From Candidatus Obscuribacterales bacterium (lineage in GTDB: Bacteria > Cyanobacteriota > Vampirovibrionia > Obscuribacterales > Obscuribacteraceae), in assembly GCA_019752635.1 (NCBI GenBank), contig JAIELX010000044.1:124001-188000 (forward strand): a stretch of 64,000 bases of DNA, read 5' to 3'. Position numbers and translations under genes: made by a program. The notes below the pieces were generated by a model. The model did not search any database and had not been told where the DNA came from. It saw nothing but the letters and a program-made list of their open reading frames with translations. Positions 1 through 10,429 of this stretch are shown piece by piece (the first letter of the stretch is position 1; every line of letters starts with the position of its first letter).

Positions 1-376
1 AAGAAAGCTCATTGCCGCTCTCGTCCGTCAGCGCCAAGAAGTGGCTCTTGCAACCAGCATTCTTGAATTTGGCAAATGTCGGTGTGGAAAATGTCTGTTT
101 CAGGAATTCGGAGTCTAGCTGGGGAGCCTTAGCTAGCAGATTCTTCTCGAGCGCTTGCCAGAAACCTGCATCGGCCATGCGATCGAAGAACCAGGCGCCC
201 ATGACGGTGAGCGCGCGTCCCTTTTCGGCGATTGTATCCGGCATCTTGCCCCAGTCGAATACCGAGTAGTCGTCGGTAAATTCGAATCGCAGTTGATCTG
301 CTTCCGGTGGCTGCCACACGCGTTTGACTGAGCCCTCATATTGCAGAGTCGGAGCACTGGTCGTGTCGGTCGTCAC
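1..376 (-). CDS. purC: SAICAR synthase, N-terminal part (cut by window edge)
   Basis: The visible 125 residues are the N-terminal domain of phosphoribosylaminoimidazole-succinocarboxamide synthase, the cytosolic purine-synthesis enzyme that ligates aspartate to CAIR using ATP. The family's opening pattern YEGSVKR...FEFTDDYSVFDWGKMPD is clear, followed by KGRALTVMGAWFFD. The start is a GTG at 376 behind GGAGAA with 5-nt spacing; no other start fits the family N-terminus. The rest of the gene lies beyond position 1. It is 24 nt downstream of purF on the same strand, so the two purine genes are probably co-transcribed. Confidence 0.93.
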   Translation of the reverse strand, partial: MTTDTTSAPTLQYEGSVKRVWQPPEADQLRFEFTDDYSVFDWGKMPDTIAEKGRALTVMGAWFFDRMADAGFWQALEKNLLAKAPQLDSEFLKQTFSTPTFAKFKNAGCKSHFLALTDESGNELS

Positions 377-400
377 CTGGGTTCTCCCGTAATTACATGG

Positions 401-1849
401 TTATGCTGTTTCTGTGAGCTGTCTGTTTCTATCTAATGAGCGCTGTTCTTCAAAGAGAATTCCATGAGAAACGTCTGTCGGGTATGTGCCGGTGATGCAT
501 CCCGTGCACAACGACTTTTGTTCCAATGCCTTTTTCAGTCCTTCCACTGATTGATAGACTACTCGATCGACTCCCAATTCCTCGGCAATCTGTTCTTCGG
601 TTCGGTTGAATGCCACCAGCTCGCTTGGTGTTGGAAAGTCGATTCCGTAATAACAGGGATTGGAGATTGGCGGACACGTGGAAACGAGTATGACTTCCTT
701 TGCTCCCGCCTGTCGAATCAGTTTCACAATTTGCAGTGCCGTGTTGCCGCGTACAATGCTGTCGTCTACTACCAAACAGCGCTTACCGACAATTTCTCTG
801 GTAATCGGAAACAGTTTGCGTCGAATTGCTTCTTTCCTTGCGGCTTGGTCATCCAAGATGAAGGTTCGATTGACGTAGCGATTCTTAATCAGTAACTCGC
901 GGAATGGAGTATTCAGAGCTTCGGACATGGCAATTGCAGCAATGCGGCTAGTCTCCGGCACCGGCAAGATCAGGTCGGCTTCTATACCGCGTCGTTTGAC
1001 CTCTTCGGCAAGAATCAGTCCTAGATTGAAACGTGCTTTGTAAACTGATTCGCCGCCCATTTCGGATTCGACACGAGCAAAGTAGACCCACTCGAACATG
1101 CATGGTGAGTAAGAACTCTTCAACAACATTTTGCGAGTGACCTCGCCGCCGGCGGTTATGTAGACCGCTTCTCCCGGCTGAACTTCGGTAATGTCGGTGT
1201 ACTCGAGGTAATCTAGAGCCACGGTTTCGCTCGCGAAGGCGTAAGCGTGACCGTTCGCCGTTCCTTCTTTCCGTCCCAGAAATAGCGGACGCACGCCGTT
1301 GGGATCTCGAAATGCGAAGATGGCGCAATCTTTTACCAGGCCTACGATGGCGTAACTGCCAACGAGGCGACTCATTGAGCGTTGAATCGCATCAAAAATC
1401 GTTGACGCGTCCGGCTGCCCGCCGGGCAAATTCGTGCAGAGCAAACGTAGAATTACTTCGGAATCGGATTCGGTGGCAAAAAGCACATGCGGTTCTTTGG
1501 CAAGAATTTCTTCGCGCAACTCGTAGCAATTTACGATGTTGCCATTGTGCGCAATGGCGATGCCTGTGTCCGAATCGAGAAAGGGTTGCAGTAAGTTGGG
1601 ATCACGCCGTCCGATGGTGGCGTAGCGCGTGTGGCCGATTGACGCCGGTCCTTTCAATGTCCGGAACGTGCGCTCCGAGAATATGTTTTCGACGAGGCCG
1701 CTGCCCTTTTGTACGTTGAACTGATTACGCCTGGTGTCGACCGTAAGTATCCCGGCGCCGTCCTGGCCGCGGTGCTGCAAGTTCATCAGGGCGACAAAGC
1801 TTTCATAAGCTGAGTCGTCCGTGCCGACAATGCCGACGAGACCGCACAT
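401..1849 (-). CDS. purF: Amidophosphoribosyltransferase (PurF)
   Basis: This enzyme makes 5-phosphoribosylamine from PRPP and glutamine, the committed step of de novo purine synthesis. The 482-residue reading begins MCGLVGIVG, so Cys2 becomes the N-terminal glutamine-amidotransferase nucleophile after Met removal. This fixes the start at 1849, with AGAGGA upstream, although the frame stays open further. The glutaminase domain (LQHRGQDGAG, IGHTRYATIG) covers roughly residues 1-240. The C-terminal phosphoribosyltransferase domain carries the PRPP loop VVDDSIVRGNT, and the CTGCITG Cys motif follows near the end. Length is normal for the family. purC follows 24 nt downstream. Confidence 0.96.
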   Translation of the reverse strand: MCGLVGIVGTDDSAYESFVALMNLQHRGQDGAGILTVDTRRNQFNVQKGSGLVENIFSERTFRTLKGPASIGHTRYATIGRRDPNLLQPFLDSDTGIAIAHNGNIVNCYELREEILAKEPHVLFATESDSEVILRLLCTNLPGGQPDASTIFDAIQRSMSRLVGSYAIVGLVKDCAIFAFRDPNGVRPLFLGRKEGTANGHAYAFASETVALDYLEYTDITEVQPGEAVYITAGGEVTRKMLLKSSYSPCMFEWVYFARVESEMGGESVYKARFNLGLILAEEVKRRGIEADLILPVPETSRIAAIAMSEALNTPFRELLIKNRYVNRTFILDDQAARKEAIRRKLFPITREIVGKRCLVVDDSIVRGNTALQIVKLIRQAGAKEVILVSTCPPISNPCYYGIDFPTPSELVAFNRTEEQIAEELGVDRVVYQSVEGLKKALEQKSLCTGCITGTYPTDVSHGILFEEQRSLDRNRQLTETA

Positions 1850-2329
1850 ACGTATATCCTCTAGATAGCGGGCTGTTCCCCACCGGAAAAGCATACGCCC
1901 TTTGCGACCAAAGTCGACGAATCGGTCCGGCGAAAATGGCGAAAGTTAACAAGCGCACATTTTTCGCTTGAAGTCCTTTCCATAATAGTTTACGGGCGCA
2001 ACGCCTACCGGAGTGGCGCGCAGGCAGTGGTGTGGCTACGCAGCGCCACGAACCGCCGCCGAGTCAGTTTCGGAAGTGGTTGGTACACAAAATTGAGATG
2101 CTTACTTCGCCAATTCCTGCGGCAACGATACATTTACATCTCTACTAAATACCTGCCGTTGAACGCCGGCGAAATTGCGGAGCAGATGATACGCACAAAA
2201 CACAAGGGACGCCTCGTCTGCTATCGCCCCCTCTGCTACTCCATGGTGGCTTGGAGAATCGGTGCCTTGGCGGGGCGGTGAATCCAGTCCGCGGAAGTGA
2301 CGTGAGACCGCGGTGGCCCCGCTGTTTCG
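1850..2329. other. Gene-free stretch upstream of purF
   Basis: No convincing gene is seen. The minus strand here should hold the purF promoter. A 6-bp inverted repeat, CAAGCG at 1950-1955 and CGCTTG at 1965-1970 with a 9-nt A/T-rich loop, lies about 100 nt upstream of the purF start and could be a regulator site or leader hairpin. I could not identify a PurR box or riboswitch. The 3' end of the large adhesin gene lies on the other side, with no clear intrinsic terminator. Confidence 0.4.
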
Positions 2330-5300
2330 TTATCGCGCGATGTCCGTGTAGGGACCGCGGGCGCACGAAACATGTTGAATGCACGCGGCCATCTTCAGAA
2401 TTTGCCAGGTCATTTTCTTGCTTGAGCTGTCTTTCGCACGGCTTACCTTGCCGAGCGTTGTTGAGTTGAGCATGGCGGACAGCAAGGAGAACTCGCTGGT
2501 GGCTCCCTTTCCATTAGGAAGGTCGAGCATCTGTAGTGCGCGTCTGCCTGTGCTGTCACTGTTCAGTGCTTGCTTCAACTGAGTGTTGTCTGCAGCGCCA
2601 ATGAACTCAACACCGGCCGCAATGTCAATGTGCACGCTGCCTTCGGTTTGTCGCACGGAGTTGCGATGCGTTTCATACAAGTTACGCACGAGGGTAACAC
2701 CGTCTTCCTGGCGCAACTGCACAATGGTACCCGGTGCAATCAGCGCTTGCCGATTGGTGCCTTGGCGAACCAAAGTTGGTTTCGTGGTATTGATCAAAAT
2801 TTCGCCCTGAAACAACTCTATTGTGTCGCCGTTAACTTTGAACTGGGCGCCGCCCGATTGGGTGATGATTGCGCTTGGGGTGGACAGTGCATTGAGACGC
2901 GGCATTGTCACCGTGTGCGGAGCGGTGGTGAAGGCGACGGGGCGCAGCGGGGCTTCCGGCTCATACATGGATGTCTCATCCGGTGCATCAGCTTGAATCT
3001 TTGACCGCAGTCGGTCGATTTTTGTTTTGGCATTGGGCTGGCTGTCGCTTGCGTCATTTAGCAGGCTTTCTCCGGCTATCAAATCTTTCTGATTGAAAAG
3101 CGTGCGCGTCACGCTGTAACCCGCTGTTTTTGATTGGCCACTGGCCGTTTTGGTACGATCCGACTTACCGATGACAATTTTGTCGCCTGCGGCCACTTCA
3201 ATTTTTCCACTGGTCGATGTTATTGTTGATGAACCGTCGAGCTGGCTGACTCGCAATTGTCCGTTGTCCATTTCTATGATGGCCGAGGAACCCGGGTGCA
3301 GTTCTACCGTTCCGTTCAAGGTGTTTATGGAGTAGGGTTGGTCTCCGGCTAGAATTGCAAGACGACCTGACTCCATATTGAGAAATTCGGATTGAATGGA
3401 CAGGTTTGTACCTTCCATTCCTATCACTAAAGCGTTGGTCGAGTCTTCCATGTAGAAAGGTTGTGGTCCTGCGTTCCCTAAAGTAGCGCTGTTCCCTGTC
3501 GAACTCAGGGCCAGCACGGTGCTCTGTTGCTGAGCAGGCAACCCTATGTTCATGTTTAGTCTATCTGTGCCCACTCCGGTATTCACGAATTGAGGCGCAT
3601 TGAAACTGAATACGTTCGAACTCGATATCTGCGTTTGGGACGCCAGTGGCGCCGATGAGGCTGGTGTGGTCACCGGCAGTGGTGCAATTGTTGGACCTGC
3701 CGCTGTAACTTGAGCACCATTGAGATTAATTGTGCGGCCTGGCGCTGCTTGTATCAGTAGTACTGCTCCCGACAGTTGATAAATATTGCCGGCTGCAGGG
3801 TCAATGCTAAGCCCGGCCCCTCCTGTTGCCTTGAAAATTGAACCACCAGTCAGTGTCAAGTTGGGCGAGCCTGCGTTGAACGTTGTTCCGGCCGAGATGT
3901 TTAGGACATTGAATGAGGAGCGCTGATTGACTAGCGTTTGCAATTCCGCAGGGACGTTGAGCCCGGGCAATCCCGCCACGATGCCCGTTCGACCACCGAC
4001 ATAATCGGGCAGAACTGAGCCTGCCGATGTGGTAAAAGTTCCGCCGCCATCGCTGAGTTTAGCCAAGGAGGTGAGCGAATTGTTTAACCCGAGAGTGATG
4101 TCATCCGTCGCTTTGAGCCACAGGTCTCCGCCTTTGGCCGTCAGCGCGACATTGTTGCCTGTGATTATGTCCGCGCCGGAGCTTAGACCTAGAGAGCCGG
4201 GGACCGCTGGTGTCCCTTCTCCACCACGGGAGGTGAGCGAGACATTGTCGCTCAATGTAATGTCACCCGTGCCGGTTGTGAGTAGTATGGAACCATTACT
4301 GATTGCTGAGTTCTCCGGTAAGACATCCGTGGCATTTTCACCGGCTGCGGTGAGCGACCCGGCGTTAATTACCACGCCGGCGCCGTTAGCTCCGATGGCG
4401 CCGCCGAGCTGTGCTGACAGAGCCGCAGATATAGTCGTGTCGCCGTGTGACGTCACCGTGGTGCCATCGGATAACTGCACGCTGCCGGTCGTTGAACTTA
4501 TCGTTACTGTCGAGCCGGTTGAGGTGAGCGTGCCAGTGACATTGGAGTTTCCGGTGCTAGTCAAAGCAATGCTTCCCGGAGCGCTGACCGCTGCCGTGGA
4601 TGATAGTGCTGAGCCTGCGTTCAGTACAAGTTGGGTTCCTGCCACCAGATTACCCGTGGCGGTGAGATTGCTGCCGGCCGATAGGTTCAATGCTCCGCCG
4701 ACAGCAGATAGATTTGTAACGCTCAACGCTGATACAGTGGTGCTTGCGAAGTAGCTTCCTGCCGCGTTGCCTGTAAGTACACCGGTAATTGAAGGTAGCA
4801 CGATGTTGACGCCGCCGGCGCTGCTGTTTACGTTCAACGAGATCGTGTTGATCGAACCTGTACCGTTTATGGTGACGCCAGCTGCATTCGACAGACTGAT
4901 AGAGGTCGTACCACTGAGTGCGGCGTTCACCGTCAGTGTTGCTGTGCTCAGTATTATATTATTGGCGCTGACCGCGGCTGTCGTAGTAATTGTGCCTGGC
5001 GCGGTGAGCGATAGAATTTGACCGACTGTCGAAAGTCCGACATTGACGGCGTCGGTCTCGCTGATGTAGGCATTTGCGCCGGCCGATAGCGTCAGCGTGT
5101 TCGCGGTTGTGAGCACTTGATTGCTTGCCGTGCCGATGCTCGCCCCGACGCCGGCGCTCAAGTTCAACGTGTCGGCCTGCAGTGTGAATGCACCGGCATT
5201 GTCTATGTCGCCCGCGGCCAGCAGGCTCAACGTGCCGCTTGTTGTGACGTTGCCACCCAGAGTGATTGCTCCCGCGCCGGCGGTACTAAGTTTCAAGCTG

Positions 5301-8300
5301 CCTACATTGGTGGCGTTCAGTGTGACCGCGTTAGCTTCATTGATGAAGACAGCGCCTGTGGTGCTAACATTTATTTCGCCTGTATCTGTCTGAATGTTCT
5401 GCCCGACAGTGCCGATGTCGCCGCCAGCGGCGAGCGTTACCGCGGGTGCACTGAGAGTGCCTGCTGATCTGGTAATGGCATCTGCTGCCGACAAACTGAT
5501 AGTGCCTGTTGCTGTAAGATTGGAGCCGAGCGCGATATCGTTGCCGGACCCGGTTGCAGTCAGGGCTACGGCGCTCGCCGACAGTGCGCCTGTAGTGCTG
5601 ATGGTGCCGGCAGCGGTGATCGACAAATCGGAGCCGGTGCTCGAAAGTCCAACGCTTAGAGTATTGGCTTCATTAATGAAGGCGGCGCCGCCAGCTGAAA
5701 GTGTAAGACTCGTGGCATTTGTCAAAAGTTCATTGCTGCCGTCTGCGATGTTTCCGGTTGCAGTTAGACTGAGCGCGTTAGCGGCCAGCGTGTGACCGCC
5801 GATATTAGTAATGTCCCCTGTCGAGACCAACGTCAGCGAGCCGGTGGTTGTTGTGTTTCCACCCAGGGCGATCGTTCCGCCAGCTTGGCTACTTAATCTG
5901 AGACTCGAGGCTGTGGAAGCGTTTAGTGTAATCCCATCGGTGTCATTAACAAATGTAGCTCCGCCGTTGGTTATAGAAAGTGTGTTTGCATTGGTCTGAA
6001 TATTCTGTGCAGCTGATCCGATCGCACCGGCGCCAGTGGAGGCAAGTGTGATCGCCGGCGAAGTGAGAGTACCGGCGGTTCTTGTGATAGCGTCAGCGGC
6101 GGTCAGACTTAGTGAAGTCGAAGCGTTGATGTTTGAGTTGAGGGTGATATCGTTGCCTGCACCAGTCACCGCGATTACCGTGACTGGTGCCGTTAACGTG
6201 GAACCGACCACCGTGGTCAACGTACCGCCGGCGGTCAGATTGAACGAACCGGCAGCAGAAGAATTGCCCAGGGCCAGTCCGTTGGTTTCGGCGACGAAAA
6301 CATCGCCAGTGGTGGCGTTGGCGGTGAGGGTGGTTGCGGTGGTGTTAAATGTCGCTCCGGATGCGCCGATGCTGCCACCGGCAGTTATATCTATTGTCGG
6401 TGCCGTAACTAGAAACCCGCCAACGTTGGTGAGGTCGCCGCCGGCGTTGAGATTCACTGTGCCTGTTCCGGTAAGGTTTCCGTTTAGTGCAATAGATCCC
6501 GTACCGCCCGCTGTCAGGGTCAAGCTGCCTAGTGTGGAACTGTTTAGCGTTACTCCGTTTACATCGCTTACAAATGCCGCACCGGTTGTGCCCACCGTCA
6601 GGCTGTTTACGTTCGTCAAAATTGGTGTGCCCGCTGCGCCGATGGCGCCGGAGCCGGTGGATATTGTCAGGGAGTCGGCCGAAATGACGGCTGCGCCCCC
6701 GGTGCGCGAAATGGTGCCGCTGCCGGTGCCGGTTACGGTTGCCGACGTGGCAGCCGAGATGTTGCCCAGCACTCTTACCCCGGCGTTCGTGCCGGTATTC
6801 TGTACGGTCACACTGCCGGTGCTGGCATTGAGATTGCCAGCAGTCAAAATATTGCTGTTGGCTCCGGAACTAAGGAACACTGATGTGCCCGTGGCGTTCA
6901 CTGCGCCAGTGAGCGCGCCTGTGAGGTTGACACTGACTGCGGAGCCTGGCTTGTTCAGGTTGATGCTGCCTGCCGATGTCAGACCGGAAGAGCTTATGGC
7001 TGCAGCGCCACTGCCGACGATGCTTAGCGCCCCGCCAGCGTTCGAGTTCGAGATTGTGACCGTGCCGCCGTTGCCGGTGGTGGAGGCCGCTGTGATGCTG
7101 CCCGATACTGAGTTGCCGCTGATCGATCCCAAAGTGAAGTTGCCGCCGGCTGCTGCATTATATTGAAGGCTCACTGAACCGCCGCCGCCCGAACCTCCAT
7201 TGGCGCTGATTGCACCGGTGGTCTGCATTACTCCGGTTCCTGTAACCTGCGAGAGTATCGAGCCCCCAGCCCCGGTGCCCGATCCGGTGGCGCTGAGCGC
7301 CAGTGTCGTGATGTTGCCTGGCGTGACGATGCTGATGGAGCCGCCGGTGGCCGCTGCGCCGGCGCCGTTGGCGGTGATGGCTCCTGTTGTTATATTCCCT
7401 GAAGTGTTGTTGAGGCTGACTATACCGCCGGTGCCGTTGGTGCCGGCGCTGGCGGTAATCGCTGCCGCTGTGATTCCTGTCGAAGCGTTCGCATTGATGG
7501 TGCCGCCAGAGGCGTTTATGCCGCTCGAGGTGATGCTGCCTGTGCCGAGGGTGATCACTCCGGTACCGGCGGTCAGTATGATCGCGCCACCGGCGCCATT
7601 GCCTGCTGTTCTGCTGGCGCTGATTGTTGCGTTGGTTGTTCGCACGTCGTTGCCGGCGCTGAGGCTGATGTCTTTGCCGTTGGTACTTAGTGCAAGTGTA
7701 CTGATATCTGCGTCCAGCAAAGCGCCGGCATTGAAATCGAAAGAGCCTGTAACCGCACCGGATGTCTCGTTGATAACAATCCCGCCGAGAAGAGGGGCGG
7801 CGGTGCCGATTTTGATTGTTCCCGTCGTTCCGCCGCTGCCACCGGCAGTGGTGATGGCGCCTGTCGAGACAGAAGCTGCGCCGGCTGAGTCGTTGTCCCC
7901 GGCGATTATTGTTACGTTTCCGGCAGATCCGGCGCCCGCTCCGCGTGAATCGAAGCCCACCGCTGTCAAAGTGTTGATGCGTCCGGAGCCAGCACTGCCC
8001 GTAGTGCCCTCGTATGCAATCAGATTGAGGTCGCCGCCGTTGCCGGCGGTGCCTGTGGCGCGGCTGGAAATTGAAGTACCCCCGGTTCGAATTATCGAGC
8101 CGCCTGTTGTTGATTGACCGGTGATACTGAGATTGCCCCCGGCCGATGAGAATGCTGCACCGGCAGCCAGAGTTATGGAACCGCCGCTGCCCGTGCCGGT
8201 GCCCCCGGCTGCGATGTTATTGGTCAATGTGATGTCCTGTCCACTGACAACATTGACCCGGCCGGCGTTTCCTGTGGTTCCGAGTCCACTGGTGGTGATG

Positions 8301-10429
8301 GTGCCGAGGCGCAGCACGGATCCGCCGGTTGCAATCAGCACGTTGCCGCCGTTGGTATTGCCGCTGGCCGGGTTTGTATTGATCTGATCCATTCGCAATG
8401 TCGTGCCGGCACGCAGATCGACCTTGCCGCTGTTAGCGGCGCGTCCTCTGGTGAGGATGTCGCCGGCGGTATTGAAATCAATAGACCCGTCGCGTGCCAG
8501 CAATGTGACATTGCCTCCCGTTCCGGTTCCTGCTGCTTTGCTGCTTGTTATGCTGGTGTTGTTCGTGTTGATGTTGCGACCTGCGAGAATGGACACGGCG
8601 CCACCATCAGTAGTGATTGCGCGGGACGAGACTGACCCGTCGGCAAGTATGCCCGCCGCGGAGAATGAGCCGGCTGTGACTGCTCCCGTTGTGGTGTTGA
8701 TAACGACGCTGCCGCCGCTGAGCACCGGCGACGATGTGCTCAGTACGACTGAACCGCCTAAGGTGCTGCTTGCCGTGCCGGCGGTACTGATCGGCCCCAC
8801 CACCAAAGTGTTGGCGCCTGCTGCCTCTCGACCTGCGATGGCCGTGAAATTGCCATTGGTGCCGGTGCCCCTGCCGCCAGTCGTGGCCGTGACTCCCGTT
8901 GGCAAATTGATCGTACCTGAATTGGTGCCGCTGCCCTGGTATGCAACTAGAGTTATGTTTCCACCGTTGCCATTACCGCTAGTGGTGCTTCCGCGAGACG
9001 AAAGGGCGTTGATGTCTAGTGTTGACGATTGATTGAGATTGATTAGTCCACCCGTGGCGCTACCACCGGTAATGGTCAGAGCGCCGCTAGCGATGGTGAA
9101 GTCGGCACCGGCAACCAGCAGGATCTCCCCTCCGTTGCCGGTGGTGCTGCTAGTATTCAGTTCAATGTTATTAGCGTTGGCTAGAATGTTGCGACCTGCT
9201 ACTATCGAAAGTGGCCCGCCGGAAGTCGTGACGCTGGCATTGAGGCTGACGTCCAACGCGTTGGAAATGAGTGGATCTTCCGTGGCTGTAATAGAGCCGA
9301 TTTGAAGGTGATCTGTATTGGCAGCGATTTTGATCACTGCGCCGGTCACATTTACTAATCCTCTTATGTCGTTTGCTTCGATGGCAACGTTGCCATTGCC
9401 ACCATTTATGTTGAGTTCCCTGGAAAGTAGATCGCCGCCGATAATGGATGTGTTCAGCTTTTCCATAAAAGCGGTGTTGCGTATGTTGATCGCGCCGCCA
9501 AGGCTTTCCAGGACACCGTTTGAATTGTTGAACAACAGGTTCGCCAGTGATTGTCGCTGCTGGATGTTAATGGTGTCTATGGCTGTTATCAGCCCGCTGT
9601 TTGTGATCGCGCCCGACATGGCGCTGATGTTTACTGTCTGCGCCGAGATTAGGGCTGCCATATTGCCAAGCGACTGATTGATAACACTGCCCGCCATGAT
9701 CTCCAAATGTCCCGGTGTAGTGATGGTGCCACCGAGATTCGAGAGGTTACCTATAACATTCAGGTTGAGTCCTTGCGAGGAAAAGAAGTTTCCGGGCAAG
9801 GTGTAGCTTGTTGGAAGGTAACCGCTGAGCATTCCGCCGGGTGTGAGATTGAGACTGCCAAAGTTGAGCGCGGAGGTTATGCCAGGGGCGGTTTGCAGAG
9901 CGTTGAGCGATCCGGCTATGTTTACCGCGCCCAGGACTGTAAGAGGATTGGAAGCTGTGAAGCCGATTGAGTTGAGTGACACATTTTGTGGAACCACTAT
10001 CGAATTCAGGGCCGATAGCGTGTCTGCATGAAGGTTAGCGAAACCACCGATTGCATGGCCAGCCTCTGCGATCACCAGCGATTGAAAACCTGTTGACGCG
10101 ATTTGGCTGACCACCAGAGCTTGTGCCGGCGTAAGCAACTGACCTGGCAATATGCTGGCAATCGATCCGCCAGTAACCGCTCCAGTGGTGTCTAGGGAGC
10201 CACCAACTTGAATCGACAGGGGGGCTTCGAGGTTTGCTGTGAGCGTTGCTGAAGTGGAAGTCAGGTCTAATGAAGTTGGATATTCTGCCGATGAAGCCGA
10301 TTGCGATTGCATCTCAACTTGTTCGGCTGATACCGGCAGTGGTTGCAAGCTGCTTGTGAGGGGGACTGATAGTGCTAACAGAATCGAAAGTGTTAGCTCT
10401 TTCTCTTTCAACCCCAACTTGTTTCTCAT
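2330..10429 (-). CDS. Giant secreted FHA-like repeat protein with C-terminal FecR-like modules
   Basis: A protein of about 2,699 residues, probably exported and surface-associated. Residues 1-36 form a signal peptide (basic start, LTLSILLALSVPL core, VSA cleavage). Residues of about 60-390 resemble the filamentous-haemagglutinin entry domain. The next roughly 1,900 residues are a long succession of Gly/Ala/Ser/Thr/Asn-rich beta-strand repeats of the TAGGTGSIALNGN type, typical of right-handed beta-helix adhesins. The last 400 residues hold two FecR-like modules (HPGSSAIIEMDNGQLRV; GEILINTT...IAPGTIVQLRQ). No autotransporter barrel, LPXTG or SLH anchor is visible. ATG 10429 has GAGG 4 nt upstream; a GTG at 10438 in frame, behind AAAGGG, is the alternative. 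Adhesion or biofilm function is inferred from the fold class. Confidence 0.85.
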   Translation of the reverse strand: MRNKLGLKEKELTLSILLALSVPLTSSLQPLPVSAEQVEMQSQSASSAEYPTSLDLTSTSATLTANLEAPLSIQVGGSLDTTGAVTGGSIASILPGQLLTPAQALVVSQIASTGFQSLVIAEAGHAIGGFANLHADTLSALNSIVVPQNVSLNSIGFTASNPLTVLGAVNIAGSLNALQTAPGITSALNFGSLNLTPGGMLSGYLPTSYTLPGNFFSSQGLNLNVIGNLSNLGGTITTPGHLEIMAGSVINQSLGNMAALISAQTVNISAMSGAITNSGLITAIDTINIQQRQSLANLLFNNSNGVLESLGGAINIRNTAFMEKLNTSIIGGDLLSRELNINGGNGNVAIEANDIRGLVNVTGAVIKIAANTDHLQIGSITATEDPLISNALDVSLNASVTTSGGPLSIVAGRNILANANNIELNTSSTTGNGGEILLVAGADFTIASGALTITGGSATGGLINLNQSSTLDINALSSRGSTTSGNGNGGNITLVAYQGSGTNSGTINLPTGVTATTGGRGTGTNGNFTAIAGREAAGANTLVVGPISTAGTASSTLGGSVVLSTSSPVLSGGSVVINTTTGAVTAGSFSAAGILADGSVSSRAITTDGGAVSILAGRNINTNNTSITSSKAAGTGTGGNVTLLARDGSIDFNTAGDILTRGRAANSGKVDLRAGTTLRMDQINTNPASGNTNGGNVLIATGGSVLRLGTITTSGLGTTGNAGRVNVVSGQDITLTNNIAAGGTGTGSGGSITLAAGAAFSSAGGNLSITGQSTTGGSIIRTGGTSISSRATGTAGNGGDLNLIAYEGTTGSAGSGRINTLTAVGFDSRGAGAGSAGNVTIIAGDNDSAGAASVSTGAITTAGGSGGTTGTIKIGTAAPLLGGIVINETSGAVTGSFDFNAGALLDADISTLALSTNGKDISLSAGNDVRTTNATISASRTAGNGAGGAIILTAGTGVITLGTGSITSSGINASGGTINANASTGITAAAITASAGTNGTGGIVSLNNTSGNITTGAITANGAGAAATGGSISIVTPGNITTLALSATGSGTGAGGSILSQVTGTGVMQTTGAISANGGSGGGGSVSLQYNAAAGGNFTLGSISGNSVSGSITAASTTGNGGTVTISNSNAGGALSIVGSGAAAISSSGLTSAGSINLNKPGSAVSVNLTGALTGAVNATGTSVFLSSGANSNILTAGNLNASTGSVTVQNTGTNAGVRVLGNISAATSATVTGTGSGTISRTGGAAVISADSLTISTGSGAIGAAGTPILTNVNSLTVGTTGAAFVSDVNGVTLNSSTLGSLTLTAGGTGSIALNGNLTGTGTVNLNAGGDLTNVGGFLVTAPTIDITAGGSIGASGATFNTTATTLTANATTGDVFVAETNGLALGNSSAAGSFNLTAGGTLTTVVGSTLTAPVTVIAVTGAGNDITLNSNINASTSLSLTAADAITRTAGTLTSPAITLASTGAGAIGSAAQNIQTNANTLSITNGGATFVNDTDGITLNASTASSLRLSSQAGGTIALGGNTTTTGSLTLVSTGDITNIGGHTLAANALSLTATGNIADGSNELLTNATSLTLSAGGAAFINEANTLSVGLSSTGSDLSITAAGTISTTGALSASAVALTATGSGNDIALGSNLTATGTISLSAADAITRSAGTLSAPAVTLAAGGDIGTVGQNIQTDTGEINVSTTGAVFINEANAVTLNATNVGSLKLSTAGAGAITLGGNVTTSGTLSLLAAGDIDNAGAFTLQADTLNLSAGVGASIGTASNQVLTTANTLTLSAGANAYISETDAVNVGLSTVGQILSLTAPGTITTTAAVSANNIILSTATLTVNAALSGTTSISLSNAAGVTINGTGSINTISLNVNSSAGGVNIVLPSITGVLTGNAAGSYFASTTVSALSVTNLSAVGGALNLSAGSNLTATGNLVAGTQLVLNAGSALSSTAAVSAPGSIALTSTGNSNVTGTLTSTGSTVTISSTTGSVQLSDGTTVTSHGDTTISAALSAQLGGAIGANGAGVVINAGSLTAAGENATDVLPENSAISNGSILLTTGTGDITLSDNVSLTSRGGEGTPAVPGSLGLSSGADIITGNNVALTAKGGDLWLKATDDITLGLNNSLTSLAKLSDGGGTFTTSAGSVLPDYVGGRTGIVAGLPGLNVPAELQTLVNQRSSFNVLNISAGTTFNAGSPNLTLTGGSIFKATGGAGLSIDPAAGNIYQLSGAVLLIQAAPGRTINLNGAQVTAAGPTIAPLPVTTPASSAPLASQTQISSSNVFSFNAPQFVNTGVGTDRLNMNIGLPAQQQSTVLALSSTGNSATLGNAGPQPFYMEDSTNALVIGMEGTNLSIQSEFLNMESGRLAILAGDQPYSINTLNGTVELHPGSSAIIEMDNGQLRVSQLDGSSTITSTSGKIEVAAGDKIVIGKSDRTKTASGQSKTAGYSVTRTLFNQKDLIAGESLLNDASDSQPNAKTKIDRLRSKIQADAPDETSMYEPEAPLRPVAFTTAPHTVTMPRLNALSTPSAIITQSGGAQFKVNGDTIELFQGEILINTTKPTLVRQGTNRQALIAPGTIVQLRQEDGVTLVRNLYETHRNSVRQTEGSVHIDIAAGVEFIGAADNTQLKQALNSDSTGRRALQMLDLPNGKGATSEFSLLSAMLNSTTLGKVSRAKDSSSKKMTWQILKMAACIQHVSCARGPYTDIAR

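Noticed and set aside
4029..9677. Many long plus-strand reading frames opposite the giant adhesin
   Set aside because: They are Pro/Val/Ala-rich mirror images of the Gly/Thr/Ser/Asn-rich repeats, lack ribosome sites and match no domain.
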